Assembly: GCA_020639115.1 (NCBI GenBank)
Contig: JACKHG010000018.1
Coordinates: forward strand, 1-64,000
Source of the DNA: Phycisphaerales bacterium
GTDB lineage: Bacteria; Planctomycetota; Phycisphaerae; UBA1845
DNA: 64,000 nt
Reading direction: 5' to 3'
The notes under the pieces are model-generated. The model was given only the letters and a program-made list of their open reading frames with translations. It ran no database searches and was not told the origin of the DNA. This document shows, in pieces, positions 35,937-44,466 of this stretch. The number at the start of each line of letters is the position of its first letter. Positions within the stretch are counted from its first letter, which is position 1. The position numbers and the translations under genes are program-made.

Positions 35937-36001
35937 GTGTGCAGCGGGTTCCGAGAGGGTGCCGGGTGCTCCAGCCGACCGGATCACCAACGGGAATTCG
36001 T

Positions 36002-36029
36002 ATCTTAATAGCACCCGTTGAACCGTCAA
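36002..36029 (-). promoter_or_regulatory. Sigma-70 promoter TTGACG-16-TAAGAT of the hsp20-lon-rlmN operon
   Basis: Read on the minus strand, TTGACG occupies 36029-36024 and TAAGAT 36007-36002 with a 16-bp spacer. Transcription would start near 35995, giving a leader of about 60 nt before the Hsp20 ATG at 35936. It is the best-looking promoter on this strand and looks like housekeeping sigma, not a heat-shock sigma consensus. Confidence 0.65.
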
Positions 36030-36088
36030 ATTTCGAGGCTCCCGCGCTGATGCAAGCTCTTTGCTTGTCGAAAGATGGGGAAGGTATT

Positions 36089-37021
36089 ATGCTGCGCCCG
36101 ATGCAACCCAAGACGAAGGTCACCCTGGCTACGCTGCAGTCGTGGAAACGCGAGCGCCGCAAGTTCCCGGTGCTGACGTGCTACGACTACACCACCAGCC
36201 GGTTGATGGCGGAAGCCGGCGTGGACGTGATACTGGTCGGCGACACCTACGGAGAGGTGTGCCTCGGCCACACCACCACGCTGCCGGTCAAGATCGATCA
36301 TCTGCTCACCGTGACGGAGGCCGTGCGGCGCGGAGCGCCCCACGCCTTCGTGATCGGCGATATGCCCTACCTCACGTACCAGGTCTCCGCGACGGAGGCG
36401 ATCCGCAACGCCGGACGCTTCATGGCCGAGGCCGGTTGCGACGCGGTCAAGCTGGAGGTGGACCGCCGCCTCGCGGGCACCGTCGAGGCGCTGGCGACGG
36501 CGTCGATTCCGGTGATCGCGCACCTGGGGCTCAAGCCGCAATCGATTCACGCCCACGGCGGGTACCGCGCGCAGGGCAAGGACGCGCCCGGCGCGCTCGA
36601 CCTCGTCGACGATGCCGCGCTGATGGAGTCCGCCGGCGCGGTCGCGCTGCTGCTCGAGGCCGTGCCCATCGAGGTCGCGGAACTGATCGCGCAGCGCACG
36701 ACGCTGCCGGTGATCGGTTGCGTGGCAGGTCCGCATTGCGATGGTACGGTGGTTGTGCTGCACGACATGTTGGGGTACAGCGCCGGACATCCCCCGCGGA
36801 GCGTCAAGCGTTACGCGAACCTGCACGAGGTCCTCACCGGCGCGTTCCGCGAATACGTGAACGACATCGTCGGGGAGAAATTTCCGACGCGCGCGCACGG
36901 CGTGGCCATGCCCGCGGAGGAGCTGGAGGCGCTGCACGACGCACTGGCGGCGCGCGCGCCCGGCGAACCCGGGGCGCGCGCACGGCGCACGGATACCGCG
37001 GCACGTCAGCCGCTCGCTTGA
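36089..37021 (+). CDS. panB: 3-methyl-2-oxobutanoate hydroxymethyltransferase
   Basis: First committed enzyme of pantothenate synthesis, making ketopantoate from 2-oxoisovalerate and methylene-THF (310 residues; usual about 265-280). Recognisable segments are PVLTCYDYTTSRLMAEAGVD, ILVGDTYGEVCLGHTTTLPV, VIGDMPYLTYQV, DAVKLEVDRR, VIAHLGLKPQSIHAHGGY and HCDGTVVVLHDMLGY. Several positions differ from the textbook VGDSLGMV and KLEGG motifs, so this is a divergent PanB or close relative. The C-terminus has an extra Ala/Arg-rich stretch. GGGGAAGG precedes the ATG at 36089; an ATG at 36101 is possible. Confidence 0.85.
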   Translation: MLRPMQPKTKVTLATLQSWKRERRKFPVLTCYDYTTSRLMAEAGVDVILVGDTYGEVCLGHTTTLPVKIDHLLTVTEAVRRGAPHAFVIGDMPYLTYQVSATEAIRNAGRFMAEAGCDAVKLEVDRRLAGTVEALATASIPVIAHLGLKPQSIHAHGGYRAQGKDAPGALDLVDDAALMESAGAVALLLEAVPIEVAELIAQRTTLPVIGCVAGPHCDGTVVVLHDMLGYSAGHPPRSVKRYANLHEVLTGAFREYVNDIVGEKFPTRAHGVAMPAEELEALHDALAARAPGEPGARARRTDTAARQPLA

Positions 37022-37073
37022 CACCGTCTGGCGCGCGGGCTACTTTGGCGCCGACCCAATCGAGGGCGTGGTG

Positions 37074-37475
37074 ATGCTGGTCAGGATGGATCTCGCTCGC
37101 ACGATCATCGTCGAAACGAGCGACTCGCAGGTCATCATCTTGAAGGAACGCGAGGGCGAGCGCCACCTGCCGATCCTCATTGGGATTCACGAGGCGCTGG
37201 CCATCGATCGCCGACTCAAGGGCCTGCAGACCCCGCGGCCCATGACGCACGATCTGCTGGCCAAAGTCGTGGAGGAGATGGGCGGCGAGTTGGAAAAGAT
37301 CATCGTCTCCGACTTGCGGGATCACACGTTCTACGCCACGCTGGTCATCCGTCGCGACGGCGAACTCATCGAGGTGGATTCACGTCCGTCGGATGCGATT
37401 GCGCTGGGGGTCGCGGCGAGCACGCCGATCTTTGTGGAAAACCGCGTTCTCGAGGAAGCATCGAAGACGGCATGA
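37074..37475 (+). CDS. Bifunctional nuclease (BFN/DUF151) domain protein
   Basis: A 133-residue stand-alone BFN domain. Hallmarks are TIIVETSDSQVIILKEREGE, HLPILIGIHEALAIDRRLKG, RPMTHDLLAKVVEEMGGELE and VDSRPSDAIALGVAASTPIF. Plant relatives show RNase/DNase activity; bacterial roles are unclear. The ATG at 37074 has GAGGG seven bases upstream; a GTG at 37068 and an ATG at 37086 are alternatives. Its stop overlaps the next start as ATGA (37472-37475), indicating coupling with the GHMP kinase. Confidence 0.83.
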   Translation: MLVRMDLARTIIVETSDSQVIILKEREGERHLPILIGIHEALAIDRRLKGLQTPRPMTHDLLAKVVEEMGGELEKIIVSDLRDHTFYATLVIRRDGELIEVDSRPSDAIALGVAASTPIFVENRVLEEASKTA

Positions 37476-38956
37476 TGGACACGACCGCAACGCGCGGGCC
37501 CGGCCTGCAATCATCGATCATGAGCGATACCCGTGTACAGTCCGACACGCACGCTGAAACCGGGACGCGGCAGGCGCTGGGCCGCCTGTCGGCGGCTGCC
37601 GGCGCGCCGATCGCATGCGCCGTGCGCGTGCCGGTCATGCTCGACGTGATGGGCGGGATCGCGGAACTCACCGGCTCACTGGCGCTGGCGACGCCGACGT
37701 GCGAGACCGTGCGCGTCGCGGTCGCGCCACGCAACGATCAGAACCTGCGCATCGCCCGCGTCGCGGACGGCGACCGCGCCCGGCACAACGGCCACGACCA
37801 CGAGCACACCTGGCCGCTCGCCTCGTTCTACGACGGCGCAGCGCTGGCGGCCCCGGAATTGCTCCACACGCGGATGAGCGAACGCGACTGCCCGGTGGAG
37901 CGGGCGGTGCTGACCGGGGCGTACGCGCTGCTGGCGGCCCACCTCGCACCGCACCTGTCGGGCGGATTCACCATCCTCGTCGAAACCGAACGCGAAGCCC
38001 CCGCGCTGTGTGCGGCCCATCACCTGGCCAGCGTGCAGGCCGCGACCTGCGCGGCGCTGGGGGAGGCCCTGACCGGGGCTTGCGATCGCCGCGCCGTCGC
38101 CAAGGCGTGCCACACGGCGCGCAGCGCGCTCACGCCCGAACTGCCCACCGGGCTCATGACCCAGGCCGGACCCCTCTTGGGAAACCCGGGGGAGCTGCTC
38201 CAGGTCTGCTGCGGCTCTTTCGACGTGGCTGCGCCACTGCCCCTGCCCGCCGGCGTCACGCTGCTGGGCATCGACTGCGGGGCGCTGCATCCGCAGGCCG
38301 ACGACAAGTACGGGGCGGCGTACACCGCCGCCCTCATGGGCCGCGAGATCATCGCCCGCCTGCTGCCCAAGGTCTGCCCCCAGGCCCGCTGGGACGGCAA
38401 GCTCGCCCGCGTCTCCGTGACCGATTTCGTCGACGAGCTGCGCGACCGCATCCCCACCAAGCTCAAGGGCATCCAGTTCCTCGAACGCTTCGACACGCCC
38501 GCCGGATCGCCGGCGCCGGTCGAACCGGGCGTCATTTACAAGGTCCGCTCGCGGGCCGAGCACCACATCTACGAGGAGGATCGCGTCCGCCAGTTCGCTG
38601 AACGCATGAGCCGGGCGCGGCGCATGGACGACGACCAACCTGTGCGCGAGGCGGGCGAGTACATGTACGCGTCCCACTGGAGCTACGGCCAGCGCTGCGG
38701 CCTCGGCAGCATCGAGACCGACCTGCTCGTCACCCTGCTCCGCAACGAGGGCCCTCAGCAGGGCATCTTCGGCGCCCGCGTCTCCGGCACCGGGTGCGGC
38801 GGCACCGTCGTGGTGCTGCTCCGCGACGAGCCAGCCGCCAGCGCAACCGTCGAACGCGTCCTCAGCGTGTACCGCCAGCGCGTCGAACGCACGCCGGCCC
38901 TGCGCCCCATCGCGGACAAGGGGGCTGCCGGCTTCACGGTTGAAAAACCCGCCTGA
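37472..38956 (+). CDS. GHMP-family sugar kinase, L-arabinokinase/galactokinase-like
   Basis: A 494-residue GHMP kinase. VMLDVMGGIAELTGSLALA near residues 50-70 corresponds to the galactokinase-type substrate motif, in the form seen in plant L-arabinokinase (VMGGIADYSGS). LLGIDCGALHPQADDKYGAA and YTAALMGREII follow. GARVSGTGCGGTVVVLL is the GHMP C-terminal glycine motif. I infer phosphorylation of a free sugar (arabinose, galactose or similar) or a related small molecule. The central ATP-binding PxxxGLSSS motif is not obvious, so activity is uncertain. An internal Met about 16 residues in is another start. Confidence 0.75.
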   Translation: MMDTTATRGPGLQSSIMSDTRVQSDTHAETGTRQALGRLSAAAGAPIACAVRVPVMLDVMGGIAELTGSLALATPTCETVRVAVAPRNDQNLRIARVADGDRARHNGHDHEHTWPLASFYDGAALAAPELLHTRMSERDCPVERAVLTGAYALLAAHLAPHLSGGFTILVETEREAPALCAAHHLASVQAATCAALGEALTGACDRRAVAKACHTARSALTPELPTGLMTQAGPLLGNPGELLQVCCGSFDVAAPLPLPAGVTLLGIDCGALHPQADDKYGAAYTAALMGREIIARLLPKVCPQARWDGKLARVSVTDFVDELRDRIPTKLKGIQFLERFDTPAGSPAPVEPGVIYKVRSRAEHHIYEEDRVRQFAERMSRARRMDDDQPVREAGEYMYASHWSYGQRCGLGSIETDLLVTLLRNEGPQQGIFGARVSGTGCGGTVVVLLRDEPAASATVERVLSVYRQRVERTPALRPIADKGAAGFTVEKPA

Positions 38957-39100
38957 TCGCGGTTCCCCGCCGGCCCATCGGGCCGAAGCCTTGTCCGGGC
39001 CCGCCCGATCATCTATGACAGTGTGCGTGGGCCAGAGTTTTTCCGCCCGCGGGCGCAGCGTGCCCGTCGGAGCGGTGGGTGTTTTTTGCGGAGCCACTTG

Positions 39101-40090
39101 GTGGTGCAGGACCGTTTCAACCGGACGATCGACTACCTTCGTATCTCGGTGATCGATCACTGCAACCTGCGCTGCGTCTACTGCATGCCCCTCAGCGGCG
39201 TGCCGCTGACGCCCAGCGCAGACCTGCTGCGCCCGGACGAGATCGAACGCGTCGTGCGTGCAGCCGCCGCCCTGGGCTTTCGCAAGATCCGCCTGACCGG
39301 CGGCGAACCCACGCTCCGCGCCGATCTGGCTGACATCGTGCGCCAGACGTCGGCTGTGCCGGGCATCCGCGAGGTCTCGATGACAACCAACGGCGTGCTG
39401 CTGCCGCGGGTGATCGACGAACTCAAGGCAGCCGGGCTCGCGCGGGTCAACCTGCACATCGATTCCCTGGATCCCGAGCGTTTCAGCCGCACCATGCGCC
39501 TCGGTACTCTGGCGGATGCCTGGGCCAGCGTTGCAGCCGTGGAGCGGGCCGGGCTGACGCCGGTGAAGATTAACGCCGTGGTGACGCGGGGCTTCAACGA
39601 CGCGGACGTCGTGGATCTCGCGGCGCTCACGCTGGAGCACGACTGGCACGTGCGGTTCATCGAGTTGATGCCGTTCGGCGTGGGCGAGTGCGCCCAGATG
39701 GCCCGCACGGCGCTGGTCACGACGGCGGAGAGCATGACGCGGATCGAGGCGGCGCTGGGCCGGCTCGAGCCGCTGGAGAAGGTCACGGCATCAGAGGAGT
39801 CGGTGAACTATCGGCTGCCGGGGGCGCGCGGCGTGGTGGGCTTTATCTCGCCGGTGAGCGAGCCGTACTGCGGCGACTGCAACCGCATGCGCCTGACCGC
39901 GGACGGCCGCCTGCACCTGTGCCTGCTGCACGACGACGAGATCGACCTGCGACAAGCGTTACGCAGCGGCGCCAGCCAGTCCGTACTCGAAGACCTCCTG
40001 CGTCAGGCCGTCGAGCAGAAGCCGGTCGGCCATTCCCTCTCCCGCGGCATCAGCACGCGCCAGCGCGACATGGTCCAGATCGGCGGGTAA
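39101..40090 (+). CDS. moaA: GTP 3',8-cyclase MoaA
   Basis: Radical-SAM enzyme for the first step of molybdenum-cofactor synthesis (329 residues). The N-terminal cluster is C21-x3-C25-x2-C28 (CNLRCVYCMPLSG). FRKIRLTGGEPTLRADL and MTTNGVLLP follow. The C-terminal cluster has Cys in PYCGDCNRMRLTADGRLHLC, and the protein ends in Gly-Gly as MoaA does. The GTG at 39101 is chosen because GGAG lies seven bases upstream and homology starts with VVQDRFNRTIDYLRIS; no moaC or moeA is nearby. Confidence 0.93.
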   Translation: MVQDRFNRTIDYLRISVIDHCNLRCVYCMPLSGVPLTPSADLLRPDEIERVVRAAAALGFRKIRLTGGEPTLRADLADIVRQTSAVPGIREVSMTTNGVLLPRVIDELKAAGLARVNLHIDSLDPERFSRTMRLGTLADAWASVAAVERAGLTPVKINAVVTRGFNDADVVDLAALTLEHDWHVRFIELMPFGVGECAQMARTALVTTAESMTRIEAALGRLEPLEKVTASEESVNYRLPGARGVVGFISPVSEPYCGDCNRMRLTADGRLHLCLLHDDEIDLRQALRSGASQSVLEDLLRQAVEQKPVGHSLSRGISTRQRDMVQIGG

Positions 40091-40222
40091 TCACGCCGCA
40101 AACCAGCCGCCCCGGCGACTTCACATCGCCCCGGACCCCCGGGGTCCAAACGCGCCGTACCCCCGATATACATCCTCTGCCGTGTTGCGGCCGATATCGC
40201 CCAGCTCGGCAGCCCTTCACGA

Positions 40223-43200
40223 TCAGTCACCCACGGTCAACGCCAGATCCGCCTCACCCCAGAGGGTGGTCTGGGCGGCCACGTCCGTCGCCTCCAGGTA
40301 AACCGTCATCGTGAATTCGCCGGGACCAGCAGTCCGGAAGTTGAACAGGCGGCTGGATACCGCAACCGTGCGGGCGGGATCGCCCAACGTGTTGTCAATG
40401 ACGAAGTGGGTTCGCTGGAGATCCGCGCCGTAATCGTCCGCAGGCAGCCCCTCACCCTGCGCATCAGCGGTTGGCGCGCAGACGAAGTTGCCGGTGTTGG
40501 CCCAGTCGCCATCCGTGGGAGCCGCAGCCAGCGCAATCGACTCCGATGCCGAGCCCGCCACGACCGTCGCAAGGTAGAAGTTGGCGTTCGCGATGTCGCC
40601 CGTCACGTGCAGTGCGTAGATCGTATCCGCCCGGAGCGTCGTTCGGGGGCCGCTCCCGTCAAGCCGCTGAACCTGCAGCGCAATGTTGCCCTCAACGTAC
40701 GTCCACTGCGGCTCAGCCGGAGCAAGGATTTTGGCGAAGTAGCCACCCCCGGTGCCGGAGCCGGGCGCATAGCACGGCACATGCGCGCCGCCCACGATCT
40801 CGAAGCTGTGCGGGCCCGTATCGCCATTGGTGGTGGCATCGAAGAAGGCCCTGAAATCGAGCGCGCCATTCGTATCACAGCCGGCAAAGCTCGAGCAATC
40901 GAACGAAACCGGGCCCCCGGCTGACTGGCAGAGCTGGAAGTAGGCATAGTCGCGCAGATCGGCGTCGCCGTCGCGGTCAAAGTCGTTGGGGAAGCACTCG
41001 CAGGCGTCGGCTGTCGCGTTCGTGTTGCAGTCGGGCTGGCACTCGTCGGGCACGTCATTGGCGTCGCAGTCATCACTCAGCCCGCAACTTTCGACGTCGT
41101 CGCACCCGCCCGCGCAGGTGACATCGCACAGGTCGGTGATGTCGTTCGTATTGCAGTCCTGGCACTCGTCGGGCACGTCGTCCAGATCAACGTCGGGTGA
41201 TGTGCCGGTAGCGATGTCACACGCGTCCGGCACATCGTTCACATTGCAGTCGGCAGCCGATCCGGCGGCCAGCTCGCACCCATCGGGGATGAGGTTTACG
41301 TTGCAGTCGGGCGTCTCGCACTCGTCGGGAATGACGTTGCCGTTGCAGTCCGCGCTGGTGCCGGCAGCAATGTCGCAGGCATCCCGGACGCTGTTGGCAT
41401 TGCAATCGTCGTCCCCGCGCATGGGCGGACATCCGTCGATCTTTCCGTCCAGGTCGCAGTCGAGCGTCGGATCAGTCTCGATATCACATTCGTCCGGAAT
41501 ACCGTTCGTGCCGCAGTCCAGGCTGGTCCCAATGCCGATGTCGCAGTCGTCGGGGGAACCGTTGTGGTTGCAGTCCGGTTCACACTCGTCGGGGATACCG
41601 TTCGTCTGGCAGTCAACGCTGAGCCCGCAACTGCTGATGTTGCAAGGGCCGGCACAGGTCAGGTCGCACCGGTCGGGAATGCCATTTGTGTTGCAGTCCT
41701 CACACCGGTCGAGCACGCCGTTGGAATCGAGGTCGAAAGCTGAGCCCGCAGCCAGCTCACACTCATCCGGGTGGAGGTTGTTATCGCAATCAGCCAGCCA
41801 GCCGTTCGATACTTCAAGGAGATCGGAGATGCCGTTCGTGTTGCAGTCGTTTACAGAAACCCAGATGGGTGTGCTCACGGCGTACCCGTAGGGCACACAA
41901 GTCTCAGCCGGCGCGCCCTGGCAGCCGGCGGCAGCCTGCGGATGTTCGTAGACGCGCAGGTAGTAGAACACTTCTCCGAGCGGCGCGAGGGTCGCAAGGT
42001 TGTCGGCATCGATGAGGTCGTCGCGCTCGTAGGTGTACCCGCCGTTGGCGAACCCGCTGGTGGCGACGTGGATTTCGCGGTAGGTCCCGCCGTCGATGCC
42101 GTCCGGTTCGAAGCGCACGATCTCGACGCGCGCCAGCGGCTCGGTGCCCGCGGCCTTGAGGTGAAACGACCGCGGAGACGTGGATACATAGCCGCCACCG
42201 AGATCAAGACCATCCACTGAGAAGTCCAGATAGATGCGCGCGCCGGTCGTTCCATATGTTCGTCGCATGATCAGCGAATCCCAGATTCCGTCGCGATCGT
42301 TGCCGTAGGCCAGTGCCGCTGCCAGACTGCCCTGATTCGCCTCGACCGTGTGGGCGAAGAGGCCCGGCGTCTGCGTGTGGTTATCGCTGGAGCCAATGAC
42401 CCCGACATGCAGGTGATGCTTGGCCCCGTCGCTGTTGCCCCAAGCGTACTGCAGGCTGTTGATCAACTCGGTCCCGTCAACCTGAATCACGCCAGCCGTG
42501 CCCAGATCCTCCTTGCTGCCCAGCTCAAAATCTTGCGGCGCAATCGCATGGTCCGAGTGGAATTCAGCGAGCCGCGAGTAGCGCTCATCGATCTCGCCAG
42601 GCTGGTACATCAGGCGGCCCGTTGGAATTTGAGACATCGGGTGGGGAATAATGACAAAACCGGCGCCTTGGTCTTCGAGCGCGCTGACCAGATGTGCAAA
42701 GTTGCCGGAACTGCGCGGAATGTACGCAGCCGTATCCGCATTGAAGATGACTATTTGGTGATTGTCGTTTTTGGTCCATTCGTATGCGACAAACGCGGTA
42801 AAACCGCTCGTGTTCATTTCATCCGCAAGCTGCTGGGCGGCGGTCCACCCCGTCGCTGTCATACTGGAGTCGTGTTCCGAGAGGGAACCGAAGTCCAGTC
42901 GGGAAACGTCACGCGCGTAGGTCCAGGCCTGCTCGCCATAGTTGTATCCGCCGGAATGATCACCATTGGTATCGTTCCAGCGGTTGCCCGAGCCCGTTCC
43001 GGTGTGAAAGTGCGTGTCGCCGAAGTAGCGGCGGTAGGTGGGGGCGTCGGCGTGGACGTAGCTGAAGTTGGAGTAGATGGGCAGGGCGTTGGAGCCGGCG
43101 TCGAAGACGCGCTGAAAGCCAGTGGCCGCATAGGTGACGTTGGGGAACTCGACGATGCCACCGCCGTTGGTGGCGAAGTCGAAGGTGGGCGGCAGGCCGG

Positions 43201-43642
43201 TCAGGCCAGTGTCGGTGGAATCGAGTTCGAGCACACCGCCGGTTCCGTTCGAGGCGACGTTGCCATACTGGTCGAAGGCGACGGCTGCCATCGTGAACGG
43301 CTCGCCGGCGACCAGATCCGCCGGCGCGGTGAGCTGGATGTACGCGGCGTCGGTGCCGGTGATGGTGAAGGCCGGACCGGGAAAGGAGTCGAAGTCACCG
43401 GGCGGCTCGATTGGGTCGAGTGCGTCGCGATCAGTCTTGTATCGCCAGTAGATGGTCCCGGCTACTGTAGGCAGCTTGGTCTGATAGGTGATCGTGATCT
43501 TTTCCCCTGCGGTTAGCTCATCGTCTACCGCCAACTCCGCAGCTTGAATTTGCCGACCAGCTACCAACGGCTGGACCGTAACGCCGACGTTTTCGTCGGA
43601 CGACGTAGCGCTGATATGCCCGTCTCCGAGCGGGCTTATCAC
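40223..43642 (-). CDS. DUF3604 secreted protein copy A, main part, downstream of an in-frame TAG
   Basis: A 1139-codon open frame that is the continuation, in the same frame, of the 43643-44386 segment and has no signal peptide of its own. It contains an Ig-like domain (IYWRYKTDRDALDP, ADLVAGEPFTMAAVAF) and a DUF3604 metal-dependent-hydrolase-like domain (YRRYFGDTHFHTGTGSGN, FGSLSEHDSSMT, FVIIPHPMSQIP, VGVIGSSDNHTQTPG). About fifteen DCNTNGIPDECE-type Asp/Asn/Cys repeats follow, then a dockerin-like NDFDRDGDADLRDYAYFQLC and a terminal beta domain. The His/Asp motifs resemble PHP-type sites. A GTG at 43642 is only the codon after the stop and has no ribosome-binding site. Confidence 0.8.
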   Translation of the reverse strand: MISPLGDGHISATSSDENVGVTVQPLVAGRQIQAAELAVDDELTAGEKITITYQTKLPTVAGTIYWRYKTDRDALDPIEPPGDFDSFPGPAFTITGTDAAYIQLTAPADLVAGEPFTMAAVAFDQYGNVASNGTGGVLELDSTDTGLTGLPPTFDFATNGGGIVEFPNVTYAATGFQRVFDAGSNALPIYSNFSYVHADAPTYRRYFGDTHFHTGTGSGNRWNDTNGDHSGGYNYGEQAWTYARDVSRLDFGSLSEHDSSMTATGWTAAQQLADEMNTSGFTAFVAYEWTKNDNHQIVIFNADTAAYIPRSSGNFAHLVSALEDQGAGFVIIPHPMSQIPTGRLMYQPGEIDERYSRLAEFHSDHAIAPQDFELGSKEDLGTAGVIQVDGTELINSLQYAWGNSDGAKHHLHVGVIGSSDNHTQTPGLFAHTVEANQGSLAAALAYGNDRDGIWDSLIMRRTYGTTGARIYLDFSVDGLDLGGGYVSTSPRSFHLKAAGTEPLARVEIVRFEPDGIDGGTYREIHVATSGFANGGYTYERDDLIDADNLATLAPLGEVFYYLRVYEHPQAAAGCQGAPAETCVPYGYAVSTPIWVSVNDCNTNGISDLLEVSNGWLADCDNNLHPDECELAAGSAFDLDSNGVLDRCEDCNTNGIPDRCDLTCAGPCNISSCGLSVDCQTNGIPDECEPDCNHNGSPDDCDIGIGTSLDCGTNGIPDECDIETDPTLDCDLDGKIDGCPPMRGDDDCNANSVRDACDIAAGTSADCNGNVIPDECETPDCNVNLIPDGCELAAGSAADCNVNDVPDACDIATGTSPDVDLDDVPDECQDCNTNDITDLCDVTCAGGCDDVESCGLSDDCDANDVPDECQPDCNTNATADACECFPNDFDRDGDADLRDYAYFQLCQSAGGPVSFDCSSFAGCDTNGALDFRAFFDATTNGDTGPHSFEIVGGAHVPCYAPGSGTGGGYFAKILAPAEPQWTYVEGNIALQVQRLDGSGPRTTLRADTIYALHVTGDIANANFYLATVVAGSASESIALAAAPTDGDWANTGNFVCAPTADAQGEGLPADDYGADLQRTHFVIDNTLGDPARTVAVSSRLFNFRTAGPGEFTMTVYLEATDVAAQTTLWGEADLALTVGD
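42975..43393 (-). repeat. 419-bp near-identical duplicate, DUF3604 copy A side
   Basis: Aligns without gaps to 45812-46230 (offset 2837 bp) with roughly 15-20 mismatches by eye. It encodes the Ig-like domain and the first metal-site motif (GDTHFHTGTG). The flanking N-terminal domains of the two copies are far more diverged. Confidence 0.8.
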
Positions 43643-44386
43643 CTAAAGCAGAGAGAATCCCCTATTGCGGGGAAACTCGATTAGGACAGTACCGTTGCTG
43701 GTGATGCCTCCAGCACCTACCTGCAATTCCAGGTGAATCATTGCTCCCTCATGTCCAGCCGAACGGATGCCCGCGGACACGCTCAACTGATCCGGAGAGT
43801 GGATGCTGTGCGCGTAGAGCGGATTGGCCGTGGGCTGCCCTTTACCTGGTGGACTGGACTCCCATCCCTCGTTGCCGTAGTCGCCATAGGCCACAAACTC
43901 TGGATCGGTGGTATGCCTGAGTGCGTTCCACGTATATGGAGTCCCCTGGCCGTCGAGAACCCAGACAGGATGCGCGAAGGCGATCGGCAAAATCTCGCTG
44001 GGTTGGAATTTCTCCAATCGCACAGTCTGGGTGCCAATCTTGAATGAGCCTGGGCCTGCGAGGTTATAGAGTGAGCTGAGCGCACTGAAGCTCACCTGCT
44101 CATCGACGCCAATCGGAAAGCCATCGACCGGCGCACGCGCCCATCCATTCGGGTGGACGGTAAGCGCCGTTCGAACGATTCCTTCAACTGACACATTGCT
44201 GAAGTTGATTCCCGAGAGTTCCTCGCCTGCGATCAGGTCGACCCAAATGTCCATTTCTGCAGGAAGACCAGCCAGCAGGTCGAGTGAATTCGAGGATGCA
44301 TCTACCCAGTTCATTCGCACAGTCGCCGCGCTGGTGCCGAGCGAAAAGGTCAACAGGACGACTGAGGCGAGCAAAGATCTGAACAT
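43643..44386 (-). CDS. DUF3604 secreted protein copy A, N-terminal segment ending at in-frame TAG
   Basis: A 247-residue open frame with a signal peptide (MFRSLLASVVLLTFSLGTSA) and a beta-rich N-terminal domain (RMNWVDASSNSLDLLAG, ISGEELSGINF-like, GPGSFKIGTQTVRLE). Copy B (45760-47250) carries the same domain fused directly to the next one. Here the fusion point is a TAG (43643-43645), and the frame stays open for another 1139 codons. So this is best read as the 5' part of one gene split by a nonsense codon. Confidence 0.78.
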   Translation of the reverse strand: MFRSLLASVVLLTFSLGTSAATVRMNWVDASSNSLDLLAGLPAEMDIWVDLIAGEELSGINFSNVSVEGIVRTALTVHPNGWARAPVDGFPIGVDEQVSFSALSSLYNLAGPGSFKIGTQTVRLEKFQPSEILPIAFAHPVWVLDGQGTPYTWNALRHTTDPEFVAYGDYGNEGWESSPPGKGQPTANPLYAHSIHSPDQLSVSAGIRSAGHEGAMIHLELQVGAGGITSNGTVLIEFPRNRGFSLL

Positions 44387-44466
44387 AGCTGTTCCTCGCG
44401 ACGCAATTTTATCGGAAGAAGCACTGGCGGACCCGAAGAACGTCTTCCTGGAATAGCTGGCTTGAA

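Noticed and set aside
35937..36029. Longer Hsp20 starting at TTG 36029.
   Set aside because: That codon lies in the -35 hexamer of a good promoter; transcription would begin downstream of it.
42400..43516. Long plus-strand frame opposite the DUF3604 gene.
   Set aside because: Valine/glycine-rich shadow with no homology; it recurs opposite copy B simply because the duplicated DNA is nearly identical.
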